From Microbacterium sp. STN6 (lineage in GTDB: Bacteria; Actinomycetota; Actinomycetes; Actinomycetales; Microbacteriaceae), in contig NZ_JAPMIT010000001.1 of assembly GCF_026410545.1 (NCBI RefSeq), positions 62,001 to 126,000 on the forward strand: a stretch of DNA of 64,000 nucleotides, read 5' to 3'. How positions within the stretch are numbered: the first letter of the stretch is position 1; each line of letters begins with the position of its first letter. Position numbers and translations under genes: made by a program. Below the pieces are notes generated by a model, which was not told where the DNA came from, did no database searches, and saw only the letters and a program-made list of their open reading frames with translations. This document shows, piece after piece, positions 52,191 to 63,124 of this stretch.

Positions 52191-53191
52191 CCATTCAGAA
52201 GGCGCCGGCCGCCGCTCCCGCCGCCACGGAGACGGCCCCGGCCCTGCGCGTGAGGGACCTCGTCGTGCGCTACGGCCGGGGACGGCGCGCGGCCGCCGAG
52301 CCCGCGGTCAATGGCGTGACGTTCGACATCGCCTCCGGCGAGACCGTCGGTCTCGTGGGCGAATCGGGATCGGGCAAGACCACGATCGGCAAGGCCATTC
52401 TCGGGCTGCAGCGTGTGACCGAGGGCAGCGTGCAGTACCGGGGCCGCGACATCACGCATGCATCGCTCGGCGAGCGCCGCGACCTGGGCGGCGAACTGCG
52501 CGCGGTCTTCCAGGACCCGTACTCCTCTTTCAACCCCCGGCGCACCATCGGAGCCTCGCTGATCGAACCCCTGCGCCTTCGGGGAGTAAGCAGAGCGGAT
52601 GCCGTGGGCCGCGCCCGCAGCATGCTCGAACGCGTCGGGCTGCCCGCCGACGCCGTCGACCGCTACCCTCGCCAGTTCTCCGGCGGCCAGCGACAACGCA
52701 TCGCCGTGGCGCGCGCCCTCATCTGCGACCCCTCCCTCGTGGTGTGCGACGAGGCGGTGAGCGCGCTCGACCTGTCGACGCAGGCACAGGTTCTCAACCT
52801 GCTGGCCGACCTGCGCGACGAGCGCGGGCTCAGCTACCTCTTCATCGCCCACGACATCGCGGTCGTGCGGTTCCTCGCCCAGCGCGTGCTCGTTCTCTAC
52901 CGCGGCCAGGTGATGGAGAGCGGGCCGGCTGCCGGCGTGACGGATGCGCCCAAGCATCCGTACACCCAGGCCTTGACGGCGGCTTCGCCCGTGCCGCGCC
53001 CCACGGAGCAGGCCGAGCGCCGGGCCAGGCGGGAGGTCCTCGTGGTCGGTGGCGCGAGCGCCGCCGCGCCGACCAGTGTGGGCTGCCCGTACGCGGCGCG
53101 CTGCCCGCTCGCGACCGAGCTCTGCCGCACCGAACGGCCGGCGCTGCGCCCCATCGACGACCGGCTCGTCGCCTGCCACTACGCGAGCTGA
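52187..53191 (+). CDS. Peptide-type ABC transporter ATPase, DppF-like
   Basis: 334 residues. Walker A GESGSGKTT near residue 60, signature FSGGQRQRIAVARAL, Walker B LVVCDEAVSALDLS, and the C-terminal Cys cluster (CPYAARCPLATELC). GTG 52187 overlaps the fused gene stop. It forms the heterodimeric ATPase with the DppD half of the fusion. Confidence 0.93.
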   Translation: MTIQKAPAAAPAATETAPALRVRDLVVRYGRGRRAAAEPAVNGVTFDIASGETVGLVGESGSGKTTIGKAILGLQRVTEGSVQYRGRDITHASLGERRDLGGELRAVFQDPYSSFNPRRTIGASLIEPLRLRGVSRADAVGRARSMLERVGLPADAVDRYPRQFSGGQRQRIAVARALICDPSLVVCDEAVSALDLSTQAQVLNLLADLRDERGLSYLFIAHDIAVVRFLAQRVLVLYRGQVMESGPAAGVTDAPKHPYTQALTAASPVPRPTEQAERRARREVLVVGGASAAAPTSVGCPYAARCPLATELCRTERPALRPIDDRLVACHYAS

Positions 53192-53257
53192 GGCGGCACG
53201 GCGCGCCACGCGCGCTCATGAACGGCCACCCGCATCCGATCACACTTGAGGAGAAGC

Positions 53258-54193
53258 ATGACCACCATCACCGCTCCTGACGGACCGTACGTCTTCCCGT
53301 CCTTTCGGGAACCGGCGTGTTCCGGGCGCATAGAGGTCCCTGAGGGCGCGACGGCCCACGTTGGACTGAGCTACATGCTCAGCGACGGCTATCGCGAACT
53401 CGGGATGGACGTCTACGTTCCAAGCGATCGCACGCAGCCCGCTCCGTGCGTGATCTGGATCCACGGCGGTGCCTGGCTGAACGGGGATCGACGCTACGTG
53501 CCTGATATCTGGCCTGCCGGGGAGCCGTTCGGCTCTTTGATTCGTCGGGGATACGCCGTGGCGACGATCGACTACCGGCACTCGCGAGAAGCCGCGTTTC
53601 CCGCTCAGTTGCATGACGCGAAGGCCGCCGTTCGCTACCTGCGGCATTTCGCTGAGGAGCTCGGTATCGACCCGACGCGGCTGGCTGTCTGGGGCGAATC
53701 GGCCGGGGGCCATCTCGCCGCGTTGGTCGGGCTGGTCGGCACCCGTGCGGACCTCGAGGGTGGCGTGGGCGTCGGCGGCAAGGACAGCGCCGTTTCCGCC
53801 GTCGTCGACTGGTACGGGGTGAGCGACGTTGCGGCGATGCCGTCGCTCGTGGACTCTCTTCCGAATGACGCAATGGCTTCGAACCCCGGGGTGACGATCG
53901 AGGAGCCGATCGACGTGATGCTGGCCGGCGCACACGATCGCGCGGCCGCGGAGCGCGACTTCTCGCCGGTGAGCCACGTCTCTGCGTCTGCTCCGCCATT
54001 CCTCCTCGTGCACGGTGACGCAGACCGGCTTGTGCCGGTCGAGCAGAGCAGGCAGCTGCACGATCGCCTCCGCCAGGCGGGGGCGTCGGCCGCTCTCCAC
54101 ATCGTGCCCGGGGCTGACCACGTGTGGATCGGTGCCGAATTCGAACCGCTGGTCGCCGAGGCCATCGACTTCCTCGACTCTGTGCTCAGATAG
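53258..54193 (+). CDS. Alpha/beta hydrolase, esterase (importer-linked)
   Basis: 311-residue serine esterase of the hormone-sensitive-lipase/BD-FAE type. Oxyanion HGGAWLNGD, nucleophile elbow G-E-S-A-G in VWGESAGGHLAAL, Asp in HGDADRLVPVEQ, His in PGADHVWIG. ATG 53258 follows GAGGAG. No signal peptide, so it acts in the cytoplasm on substrates brought in by the ABC importer, likely removing acyl groups from sugars or cleaving phenolic esters. Confidence 0.88.
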   Translation: MTTITAPDGPYVFPSFREPACSGRIEVPEGATAHVGLSYMLSDGYRELGMDVYVPSDRTQPAPCVIWIHGGAWLNGDRRYVPDIWPAGEPFGSLIRRGYAVATIDYRHSREAAFPAQLHDAKAAVRYLRHFAEELGIDPTRLAVWGESAGGHLAALVGLVGTRADLEGGVGVGGKDSAVSAVVDWYGVSDVAAMPSLVDSLPNDAMASNPGVTIEEPIDVMLAGAHDRAAAERDFSPVSHVSASAPPFLLVHGDADRLVPVEQSRQLHDRLRQAGASAALHIVPGADHVWIGAEFEPLVAEAIDFLDSVLR

Positions 54194-54250
54194 GGGCTCG
54201 GACAGGGCCGCGGTCGAGCCGACCTGACCTGGCCTGCTGCGGCCGCGCGG

Positions 54251-55489
54251 CTACGCCGTCTGCTGCCTGACCAGGGTGCTGTAGACCCCGGCGCTCGGCT
54301 TGGCCGTGCGTTCGAACGTCTCACGGTTCACCTCGTGCAGGCCGAGCTGGCTCGAGTAGCCGGCGACCCATTCGAAGTTGTCCATCAGGGTCCAGTGGCA
54401 GTAGCCGAGCACCGGCACGCCGTCATCGATCGCCTCGAGAAGGCCGGCGAGCGAAGGCTCGATGAACGCGGCACGCACCGCGTCATCCGCGGTGCTGATG
54501 CCATGCTCGGTCACGCAGACCGGAACGCCGCTCACCTCGTGGGCGTAGCGCGCGGCGCCCTTCAGCGACTCGGCGTCGACCGCCGAGCCCATGCCGTTGA
54601 GCGTGGCGCCGGCCGCCGCCGGCAGCTGGCCGTCTGGCCCGAACCAGACGCGCTCGTAGTTCTGCACGCCGATGAAGTCGTCTTCACTCGCCAGGCGCAG
54701 CCAGTGGTCGTAGACCTCGGCACGCTTGCGATCCCGCAGCGCTTCGCCGCCGGCCGCCGCGCAGTCGTCCGAGATGGCGATCGAGAGCCCGACCTTGAGC
54801 TGTGGCCGCCGAGCCTTGATGGCGGCGCGTGCCGCACGGTGGGCCCGCGTCATGGCATCCTGCATCGCCTCGAAGTCATCGGCGACCATCACGTTGCCCG
54901 AGCGGTAGCGCTCGACTCCCGCGGCCTCGCTCGCCGCGTCGAGGGTCGCACGGGTGAGCTCGGCGACGAAGTCCGGCAGGCCGGCCCACGAGAGCATGCG
55001 CGGCAGGTTGGGCTCGTTGAACGTCACGGCCGCCGCGATCCGATCGCCGAAGCGGTCCATGACCACACCGCAGAAGCGAGCGAACAGCTCCGCCGAGTTC
55101 GGGTCGAGCCAGGCCCCGCGGGAGGCGAACCAATGCGGCAGGGTGAAGTGGCTGAACGTCACGAGCGGCGCAAGGCCGCGCGTGACGCATCCGTCGACGA
55201 TCGCCTCGTAGTGGGCGAGTGCCTCGTTGTCGAACTCGCCTTCAGCGGGCTCGATTCTGGCCCACTCGACCGAGAAGCGGTACGCGTTCAAGCCCATGCC
55301 GGCGACGAGGTCGAGATCCTGTTCCCAGAGCTCGTAGCTGTTGCACGCAGGGCCGGAGGGCTCGGAGAAGACCGTGGGGGAGACGTTCTCGAGGAACCAC
55401 GTGTCGCTGCCGCGATTGAAGCCCTCGCTCTGGTGGCCGGCGGTGGCGACCCCCCACAGGAAGTCTTCGGGAAAGGGGCCGAGGGCCAT
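54251..55489 (-). CDS. GH1 beta-glucosidase-like glycoside hydrolase
   Basis: 412 residues, at the short end for GH1 (about 440-480). The N-terminal FPEDFLWGVATAGHQSEG is the GH1 signature, acid/base E159 is in VTFNEPN and nucleophile E328 in VCVTEHG. Both catalytic acids are intact. ATG 55489 follows AGGAG; longer frames to 55582 run through the leader. No signal peptide, so it is cytoplasmic. It would release glucose from beta-glucosides such as flavonol glucosides after import. Confidence 0.9.
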   Translation of the reverse strand: MALGPFPEDFLWGVATAGHQSEGFNRGSDTWFLENVSPTVFSEPSGPACNSYELWEQDLDLVAGMGLNAYRFSVEWARIEPAEGEFDNEALAHYEAIVDGCVTRGLAPLVTFSHFTLPHWFASRGAWLDPNSAELFARFCGVVMDRFGDRIAAAVTFNEPNLPRMLSWAGLPDFVAELTRATLDAASEAAGVERYRSGNVMVADDFEAMQDAMTRAHRAARAAIKARRPQLKVGLSIAISDDCAAAGGEALRDRKRAEVYDHWLRLASEDDFIGVQNYERVWFGPDGQLPAAAGATLNGMGSAVDAESLKGAARYAHEVSGVPVCVTEHGISTADDAVRAAFIEPSLAGLLEAIDDGVPVLGYCHWTLMDNFEWVAGYSSQLGLHEVNRETFERTAKPSAGVYSTLVRQQTA

Positions 55490-55626
55490 GGCGCACTCCT
55501 TGCGTCGATGAAAGCAGAGACCGACGGATGCGCGGGGCCGCTCACATCGTCGGGGAGACCCCTCCACCCTCGCCGAGGCCACCCCCGCCCCGCAGCAGGG
55601 TTTCCGCCCAATGGAACGCCGCTCTG

Positions 55627-55751
55627 CGGGTTGAAGAAGCGCGAAGCGCTGTCTCGAAACCCTGTCGGCGGATAGGGTTTCGAGACGCCGCTTCGCGGCT
55701 CCTCAACCCGCTTCGCGGTTTCGAGACGCCGCTTCGCGGCTCCTCAACCCG
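55627..55751. repeat. Dispersed hairpin repeat, three copies
   Basis: One copy in one orientation (GGGTTGAAGAAGCGCGAAGC ... GTCTCGAAACCC) followed by two inverted copies (GGTTTCGAGACGCCGC ... GCGGCTCCTCAACCC) separated by GCTTCGC. It lies between the GH1 gene and the LysR stop, and with a leader occupies the 263-bp gap. Confidence 0.85.
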
Positions 55752-55752
55752 C

Positions 55753-56652
55753 TCAAGGCGCGGCGGCCGCCTCGCGCACGATGGCGACGAACGTCGTGAG
55801 CGCGCTGCCGGCGAACGCGTCGCTGCGCGTGCACAGCACGAAGCGCGAGGGCGCCAGATCGTCGATCGGCACGAAAGCGATGCCCGGCCTCGAGTACGCC
55901 TCGCGCACGGCCGCGCCGGCGATGTTCACCCCGACGCCGGCCGCGCAGAGCTCGATGATGCCCTCGATGTCGGTGGCCTGCGATCCCATGCGCAGCCGGG
56001 TGCCGTCCGGCCGAGGGTTGACCAGCCACGCGTCGGTCCGCTCCGGCGTCATGCCCGAGACCGTGATGTAGGTCTCGGCCGAGGTCTCGTCGAGCCGCAC
56101 CGAACGACGGCCGGCGAGCGGGTGCGCGTCTGAGACCACGAGCACGCGCGGCTCGGTGTATACGACCGTCACGTCGACGTCGTGCGGGATCGGCTGCACC
56201 TCCTCGGGAATGAACACGGCGTCCACCCGTCGCTCGCGCAGCGCGTCGAGCTGGTTCACGAAGTCGAGGCGCTGCATCTCGATGCGCAGGCCCTCGATGC
56301 GCCGCGTGGCCTCGCCGATGATCCGGGTCGTCAGCGCTCCGCCCATGCCGACGACGAAGCCGAGTCGCAGCAGCGGCTGGGCCTGCCGCTCCAGCTGCTC
56401 GATCCACTCGGAGACCGCGGCGCCGGCATCGACCGCCCGCGTCGCGAGAGGCACGAGCGCGCGGCCGGCATCCGTCAGCTCGACCGCTCGTGACGTGCGT
56501 ACGAAGAGCGGCCGTCCCACCTGCTGCTCGAGGCGCAGAATCTGCTGGCTGAGCGACGGCGGCGAGATGTGCAGCGCCTCGGCGGCGCGAGCGAAGTGCA
56601 GCTCGCGGGCGACGGCGAGGAAGTAGCGAAGCGCGTGTGACGAGACCTCCAC
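55753..56652 (-). CDS. LysR-family transcriptional regulator
   Basis: 299 residues. Helix-turn-helix at the N-terminus (LHFARAAEALHISPPSLSQQ, then ILRLEQQVGRPLFVRTSRAV), then the two-lobed substrate-binding domain. It is 20 bp behind the bicupin gene and in the same direction, so probably cotranscribed. It likely activates the locus when it binds a phenolic ligand. Confidence 0.9.
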   Translation of the reverse strand: MEVSSHALRYFLAVARELHFARAAEALHISPPSLSQQILRLEQQVGRPLFVRTSRAVELTDAGRALVPLATRAVDAGAAVSEWIEQLERQAQPLLRLGFVVGMGGALTTRIIGEATRRIEGLRIEMQRLDFVNQLDALRERRVDAVFIPEEVQPIPHDVDVTVVYTEPRVLVVSDAHPLAGRRSVRLDETSAETYITVSGMTPERTDAWLVNPRPDGTRLRMGSQATDIEGIIELCAAGVGVNIAGAAVREAYSRPGIAFVPIDDLAPSRFVLCTRSDAFAGSALTTFVAIVREAAAAP

Positions 56653-56672
56653 GCGCCCACCTCTCTTCCGCC

Positions 56673-57731
56673 TCAGATGTCGAGCGCCTTCGTGCGCTCG
56701 GGCGGCGGGCCCACCACCACGACGTCGAGTTCGGCCTGCACCCGACCGAACGCCTCGCCGGGGAAGTACGGCTCGCCGCCCTCATAGTAGACGTGCTCAT
56801 CGGTCGGCTCGAACATGTACTCGAAGAACTTCTCGAAGATCGCCGGCGCGAGAATGCCCACCATCTGCGTGCGGTTGCTTCCCCAGGCATACGAATGGAT
56901 GGTGCCCGCTGGCGCGTGCACGAAATCCCCCTTCGTCAACAGCACCTCGCGGCCGTTCACGTGCAGCCACACCCGGCCGTCGAGGCAGAGGAAGTTCTCG
57001 GTGTGCCGGTTGTGGAAGTGCAGCGGGATGTACGGCGCCGCCGAGCCGGTGGATTGCATGGTGAAGTAGTCGGAGCCGGTGTTGCGGCCCCGCGAGAGGT
57101 ACGTGTTCATCTGGTTGTAGCCGACGCGGCGGTCGCCCTCGCCCGCCGTGAGGAAGTAGGGCTCAACGCCGGCGGGCAGCTGCGCATCGTGGCTGAGGCG
57201 GGCATCCGTCTTCTCGAGGTCGGGGAACGTGACGCCGAACTCGGCTCCGGCCTCGGCGAGCTGCTCGAGGGAGACGGCCCGTTCGCTGCGCTGCGGGTGC
57301 ACGTGCGCGTCGACCGGGGTGCCCAGGCGCTCGACGAGCTCGATGGCGCGGCCGGGCATCGACCATACGAAGAAGCGCGTGTAGTGGCTGAGCATGCGGT
57401 AGGCGAAGGGCGTGCCCGCGGGCACGACGACCTCGTCGCCGGCGGTGAGGATGCGGCCTTCGCTGGGCAGCCAGAACTCGAGGCGGCCGTCGAAGACGAT
57501 GAACGTCTGGCTCTCGCCGGCGACGCTCGTGAACGGGATCTCGAGTCCGCGCCCTCCCGAGACGTAGGCGGCGCTGAAGAGATCGGTGTCGCGGCGGCCG
57601 GCGATGACCGTCACCAGTTGGCCGTTCAGCTCGTAGCGCGAACCCTCGCCCGCGGCCATGTAGTACGGCAGCACCTCGCCAGGGCGCTGGTTGACGATGG
57701 GGGCGGGAGGATTCGAGGACATCGGTGTCAC
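56673..57731 (-). CDS. Quercetin 2,3-dioxygenase-like bicupin
   Basis: 352 residues with two cupin domains, the size of bicupin quercetinases (about 337-350). The second cupin keeps the full 3-His/1-Glu site: HFHNRHTENF gives H238, H240 and E245, and PAGTIHSYAWG gives H279. The first cupin has lost its ligands (AGESQTFIVFDG has no H-x-H, and Q sits at the Glu place; PAGTPFAY lacks the His), so only the C-terminal site should bind metal. GTG 57731 or ATG 57722 may be the start. A quercetinase opens the C-ring of flavonols and releases CO. Another cupin dioxygenase activity is possible. Confidence 0.75.
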   Translation of the reverse strand: MTPMSSNPPAPIVNQRPGEVLPYYMAAGEGSRYELNGQLVTVIAGRRDTDLFSAAYVSGGRGLEIPFTSVAGESQTFIVFDGRLEFWLPSEGRILTAGDEVVVPAGTPFAYRMLSHYTRFFVWSMPGRAIELVERLGTPVDAHVHPQRSERAVSLEQLAEAGAEFGVTFPDLEKTDARLSHDAQLPAGVEPYFLTAGEGDRRVGYNQMNTYLSRGRNTGSDYFTMQSTGSAAPYIPLHFHNRHTENFLCLDGRVWLHVNGREVLLTKGDFVHAPAGTIHSYAWGSNRTQMVGILAPAIFEKFFEYMFEPTDEHVYYEGGEPYFPGEAFGRVQAELDVVVVGPPPERTKALDI

Positions 57732-57781
57732 CGGGCTTTCTATTACGGGTGGGCTGGTTGTTGCTGAGGTTGGTGTGGGTG

Positions 57782-58681
57782 CTACGGATGCCGCGCGAGC
57801 GCTTTCGAGAAGAAGTCGCGAATCACGTCGAGCGAGGCGGGCGGGCCGGCAGCGGCCTGCGTCGTGCCGTCATGGGCGTGCAGGATGCGGCACGCGGCAT
57901 CCGGTTCGGCCTCGAGGCGGCCCGAGTCGAGAGTGATGCCGGTCTCTGGCCCTGGCTCGGGGGTGTCGGCCGGGTTGAAGAAGCCGTGGCCGAAGCCTTC
58001 GATGAGATAGAGGGTCGCGTCGTGCCCCCGCGTGGCGAGGGCGTCGAAGAGTCGCTCGCTCTGCGATGGCGGCATGAGCGGGTCCGCGGTGCCGTGCATG
58101 ATGAGGAAGGGCGGCGCCGCGTCGGCGACCTGCAATGCGGGGCTCGCCTCGCGGGCGGCGGCCAGATTCTCGGCCACCGGCCCGCCGAGCAGGGCTTCCG
58201 TGGGCGGCACGGCCTGATCAGGCGTTGTGAGGTCGGCCGGCCCGTAGCCGTCGACCACCGCCTGCACGGCAGCCGAGACGTCGGTGTCGGTCTCGCCCGG
58301 CAGTGCCTGCCGCCACGAGGTCACGCCCGCGAGCGCGGCGAGATGGCCGCCGGCAGACGAACCCCAGAGACCGATGCGGTCGGCGTCGAAGCCGAGGTCG
58401 GATGCGTGGGCCCGCACCCAGCGCACGGCACGGCGCACATCGTGCAGCGGGGCGGGGAAGCGGGCCTCGCCGCTGAGGCGGTAGTCGATCGAGACCATGG
58501 CGAAGCCGTCGGCGGCGAAGTGCCGATCGAGGTGCGGGGCGCCGGTGCGGTCGCCCATGCGCCAGGCTCCGCCGTGCAGCCAGATGATCACGGGAAGGGG
58601 GCCGTCAACGTCCGGACGCACGATGTCGAGGAGCAGCCCGGGGGCGTACTCGATGCCGGAGAGTCGCGTGACCTCGTGCAT
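57782..58681 (-). CDS. Alpha/beta hydrolase, esterase (bicupin-linked)
   Basis: 299 residues. Oxyanion WLHGGAWRMGDR, nucleophile elbow G-S-S-A-G in LWGSSAGGHLAAL, Asp in MHGTADPLMPPSQ and a C-terminal His in EGFGHGFFNP. No signal peptide. It is 50 bp upstream of the bicupin gene on the same strand and is the natural candidate to hydrolyse the phenolic ester (depside) that a quercetinase produces. A sugar esterase is the alternative. Confidence 0.88.
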   Translation of the reverse strand: MHEVTRLSGIEYAPGLLLDIVRPDVDGPLPVIIWLHGGAWRMGDRTGAPHLDRHFAADGFAMVSIDYRLSGEARFPAPLHDVRRAVRWVRAHASDLGFDADRIGLWGSSAGGHLAALAGVTSWRQALPGETDTDVSAAVQAVVDGYGPADLTTPDQAVPPTEALLGGPVAENLAAAREASPALQVADAAPPFLIMHGTADPLMPPSQSERLFDALATRGHDATLYLIEGFGHGFFNPADTPEPGPETGITLDSGRLEAEPDAACRILHAHDGTTQAAAGPPASLDVIRDFFSKALARHP

Positions 58682-58859
58682 GGTGCCTCCCTGCGCCGTT
58701 GCTCCAAGCGAAGCGTGCTTCGCGGGCGAAGTACAGGTCTATCTGCCAACCGAGCATGAGGAATGTCCACATGATCCCGCCGACGCATTCGGGGAGAATG
58801 AGCGAGAGCGAGCGCGCAGAGAGAGCGCACCTCAGCTCAGCCGACGCGAAGGAGCGCAC

Positions 58860-61238
58860 GTGGAATCGCTGGCCGACGCCCGGTGGATCGAGCCGTTCGA
58901 GCCGCAAGACCCCGGAGCGGGCCTGCGGCCGGCGTATCTTCTGCGGCGCTCGTTCGTGCTGACCGAGGCCCCGACCCAGGCGCGCGTCGACGCGACGGCG
59001 CACGGCGTCTATGAGCTCTTTGTGAATGGTCAGCGGGTCGGCGATGAGGAACTGGCTCCCGGCTTCACCGCGTATCGCACCCGGCTGCAGGTGCAGTCGT
59101 GGGATATCGCCGGGCTGCTTCGGCCCGGCCACAACGTGATCGGTGCGATCCTCAGCGACGGGTGGTTCCGGGGCAGGCACGGGTTCGTCAGGCATGCCGA
59201 CGGCTTCGGGGCGCGCACCGCTCTGCTTGCGGCGGTGCATGTGACGTTCCCGCGCGGAGAGACGGGCACGATCGTGACGGACGCCGACTGGCAGTCCACG
59301 CCGGGGCACATCACCCGAGCCGATCTCATGGACGGGCAGACGGTGGACTTTCGGCTCTACGACGCGTCGTGGTGCATGGCCGAGCCAGAGGGGGAGACGC
59401 AGGCGGGTGCGCTGATCTGGCATCCGGTCGCCCTCGGCGAGGGCGCGCTCTACGACGACCGCCGTCGTCTCGTGCCGAACGAGGGGCCGCGCCCGCGCCG
59501 CATCGAGACCCTCGCTCCGGCCGCCATCGCCGCCCCGCGCCCCGGCACGGTCGTGGTCGACTTCGGGCAGAACATCAACGGCTGGGTGCGGCTCGAGCGC
59601 CTCGGCCCGGCGGGAACCCGACTCACGCTCACCCACGGCGAGGCGTTGGATGCGGCCGGGCTCGTCACGACCGATCACCTGCGCGCCTTCGACTTCGCGA
59701 CGGGCGCTGTGCTGCCGGCCGGCCAGGTCGACGAGGTCATCTCAGCGGGCAGACAGAGCGACGTCTTCGAGCCTCGGCATACCACGCACGGATTCCGCTA
59801 CGTTCAGCTCGACGGCGTTGTGGAGGCGCCGAGCGCCGACGAGATCCGCGCCGTCGTGGTGCACACCGACCTGCGCCGGGTCGGCACGTTCGCGTGCAGC
59901 GACGCCCAGCTGAACGCGTTCCACGACGCTGCCGTCTGGAGCTTCCGGGGCAACGCCTGCGACATCCCCACCGACTGCCCCCAGCGCGAGCGCTCCGGCT
60001 TCACCGGCGACTGGCAGGTCTTCGTCGCGGCTGCGGCCCTCGTGTACGACGTGCGTGCATTCTCCGAGAAGTGGCTGCGCGATCTCGCGGCAGATCAGTG
60101 GGCGGATGGCCGCGTGCCGACGATCGTTCCGAACCCCGGCGGCGACCGCCCCTCCGGCCACGCATTCGAGGACATGTCGGCCGGCTCCGCGGGCTGGGGA
60201 GACGCGGCGGTGCTCGTTCCGTGGGAGTTGTGGCGGTCGTACGGTGACATCGAGATCCTCGCCCGCCAGCTGCCGTCGATGCGGCGCTGGGTCGACTACG
60301 CGGCGGGGTGCGCGGCGTCGGCGCGTCACCCCGAGAGGGCCGCGCGGCGGCCCCATCCGTCAGATCATGAGCAGTACCTGTGGGACAGCGGGTTCCACTT
60401 CGGCGAGTGGCTCGAGCCGGGTGTCGAACCCAACCCCGACCCCACCGTGGATCACGGCATCGTGGCGACGGCGTTTCTGCACCGCTCGGCGCACCTCGTC
60501 GCGCGAGCGGCGGCGCTTCTCGGCGACGCGGCCACGGCGGCGCACTACGACGCGATCGCCGAGGGGGCCCGGCAGGCGTGGCGAGCAGAGTACGTGCGGG
60601 CGCACGCGCGCCTCACCGAGGAGTCGCAGGCCAACTACGTGCGCGGCCTCGCGTTCGGCCTCTTCCCCGAGCGCCAGGCCCGGGAGGCTGCCGCACGCCT
60701 CGCGCAGCTGATCGCCGAGAACGGTGGCCGGCTCGCGACAGGGTTCCTGAGCACGGGGCAGCTGCTGCAGGCGCTCGCCGACAACGGCCAGGAGCGCACC
60801 GCGTTCGAGGTGCTGCGCTCGCGGGGGGTGCCGTCGTGGCTCGGCATGCTCGAGCGCGGGGCGACGACCATCTGGGAATGGTGGGACGGCGTCGACGGCG
60901 ACACGGTTCGCGGCTCGCTCAACCACTACAGCAAGGGCGCTGCGATGTCGTTCCTCTACACGCACATCGCAGGCATACGGATGCGGGCAGAGCCCACGCC
61001 GCTCGAGGCCGGCTACCGTCGCGTCACGATCGCGCCCCTCGTGGGTGGCGGCCTGACGTGGGCCAGCGCCTCCGTCGAGACGGAGCACGGCCTCGTGTCG
61101 TCCGCCTGGCGCCTCGAGGGCGACACGCTGCGCCTCGAGGTCGAGATCCCGCCCGGCTGCACGGCGGAGATCCGCCTGCCCGATGGCAGCCCCCGGCCGC
61201 TGCGGCCAGGTCAGCACACCCTCACTCTTCCCGTGTAG
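58860..61238 (+). CDS. GH78 alpha-L-rhamnosidase
   Basis: 792 residues. GTG 58860 follows GAAGGAG; a frame upstream to 58497 overlaps the divergent esterase and is rejected. N-terminal beta domains (FVLTEAPTQARVDATAHGVY) precede the (alpha/alpha)6 barrel with the GH78 motif D372-C-P-Q-R-E377-R-S-G-F-T-G-D and the second acid E673 in TIWEWWDGV. The general acid should be one of the acids in the first motif. No signal peptide, so it acts on imported rhamnosides such as rutinosides, or rhamnogalacturonan fragments. Divergent from the esterase-bicupin-LysR operon. Confidence 0.93.
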   Translation: MESLADARWIEPFEPQDPGAGLRPAYLLRRSFVLTEAPTQARVDATAHGVYELFVNGQRVGDEELAPGFTAYRTRLQVQSWDIAGLLRPGHNVIGAILSDGWFRGRHGFVRHADGFGARTALLAAVHVTFPRGETGTIVTDADWQSTPGHITRADLMDGQTVDFRLYDASWCMAEPEGETQAGALIWHPVALGEGALYDDRRRLVPNEGPRPRRIETLAPAAIAAPRPGTVVVDFGQNINGWVRLERLGPAGTRLTLTHGEALDAAGLVTTDHLRAFDFATGAVLPAGQVDEVISAGRQSDVFEPRHTTHGFRYVQLDGVVEAPSADEIRAVVVHTDLRRVGTFACSDAQLNAFHDAAVWSFRGNACDIPTDCPQRERSGFTGDWQVFVAAAALVYDVRAFSEKWLRDLAADQWADGRVPTIVPNPGGDRPSGHAFEDMSAGSAGWGDAAVLVPWELWRSYGDIEILARQLPSMRRWVDYAAGCAASARHPERAARRPHPSDHEQYLWDSGFHFGEWLEPGVEPNPDPTVDHGIVATAFLHRSAHLVARAAALLGDAATAAHYDAIAEGARQAWRAEYVRAHARLTEESQANYVRGLAFGLFPERQAREAAARLAQLIAENGGRLATGFLSTGQLLQALADNGQERTAFEVLRSRGVPSWLGMLERGATTIWEWWDGVDGDTVRGSLNHYSKGAAMSFLYTHIAGIRMRAEPTPLEAGYRRVTIAPLVGGGLTWASASVETEHGLVSSAWRLEGDTLRLEVEIPPGCTAEIRLPDGSPRPLRPGQHTLTLPV

Positions 61239-61281
61239 CTTGACGGCAGCTTGTTTACGGCGTGCCGTGGGTCTCAGACGG

Positions 61282-63110
<1,829 letters not shown>

Positions 63111-63124
63111 CCGAAAGGAACACC

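Noticed and set aside
58497-58859. N-terminal extension of the rhamnosidase
   Set aside because: It overlaps the divergent esterase coding region and its start signals; the GTG at 58860 has a good ribosome-binding site.
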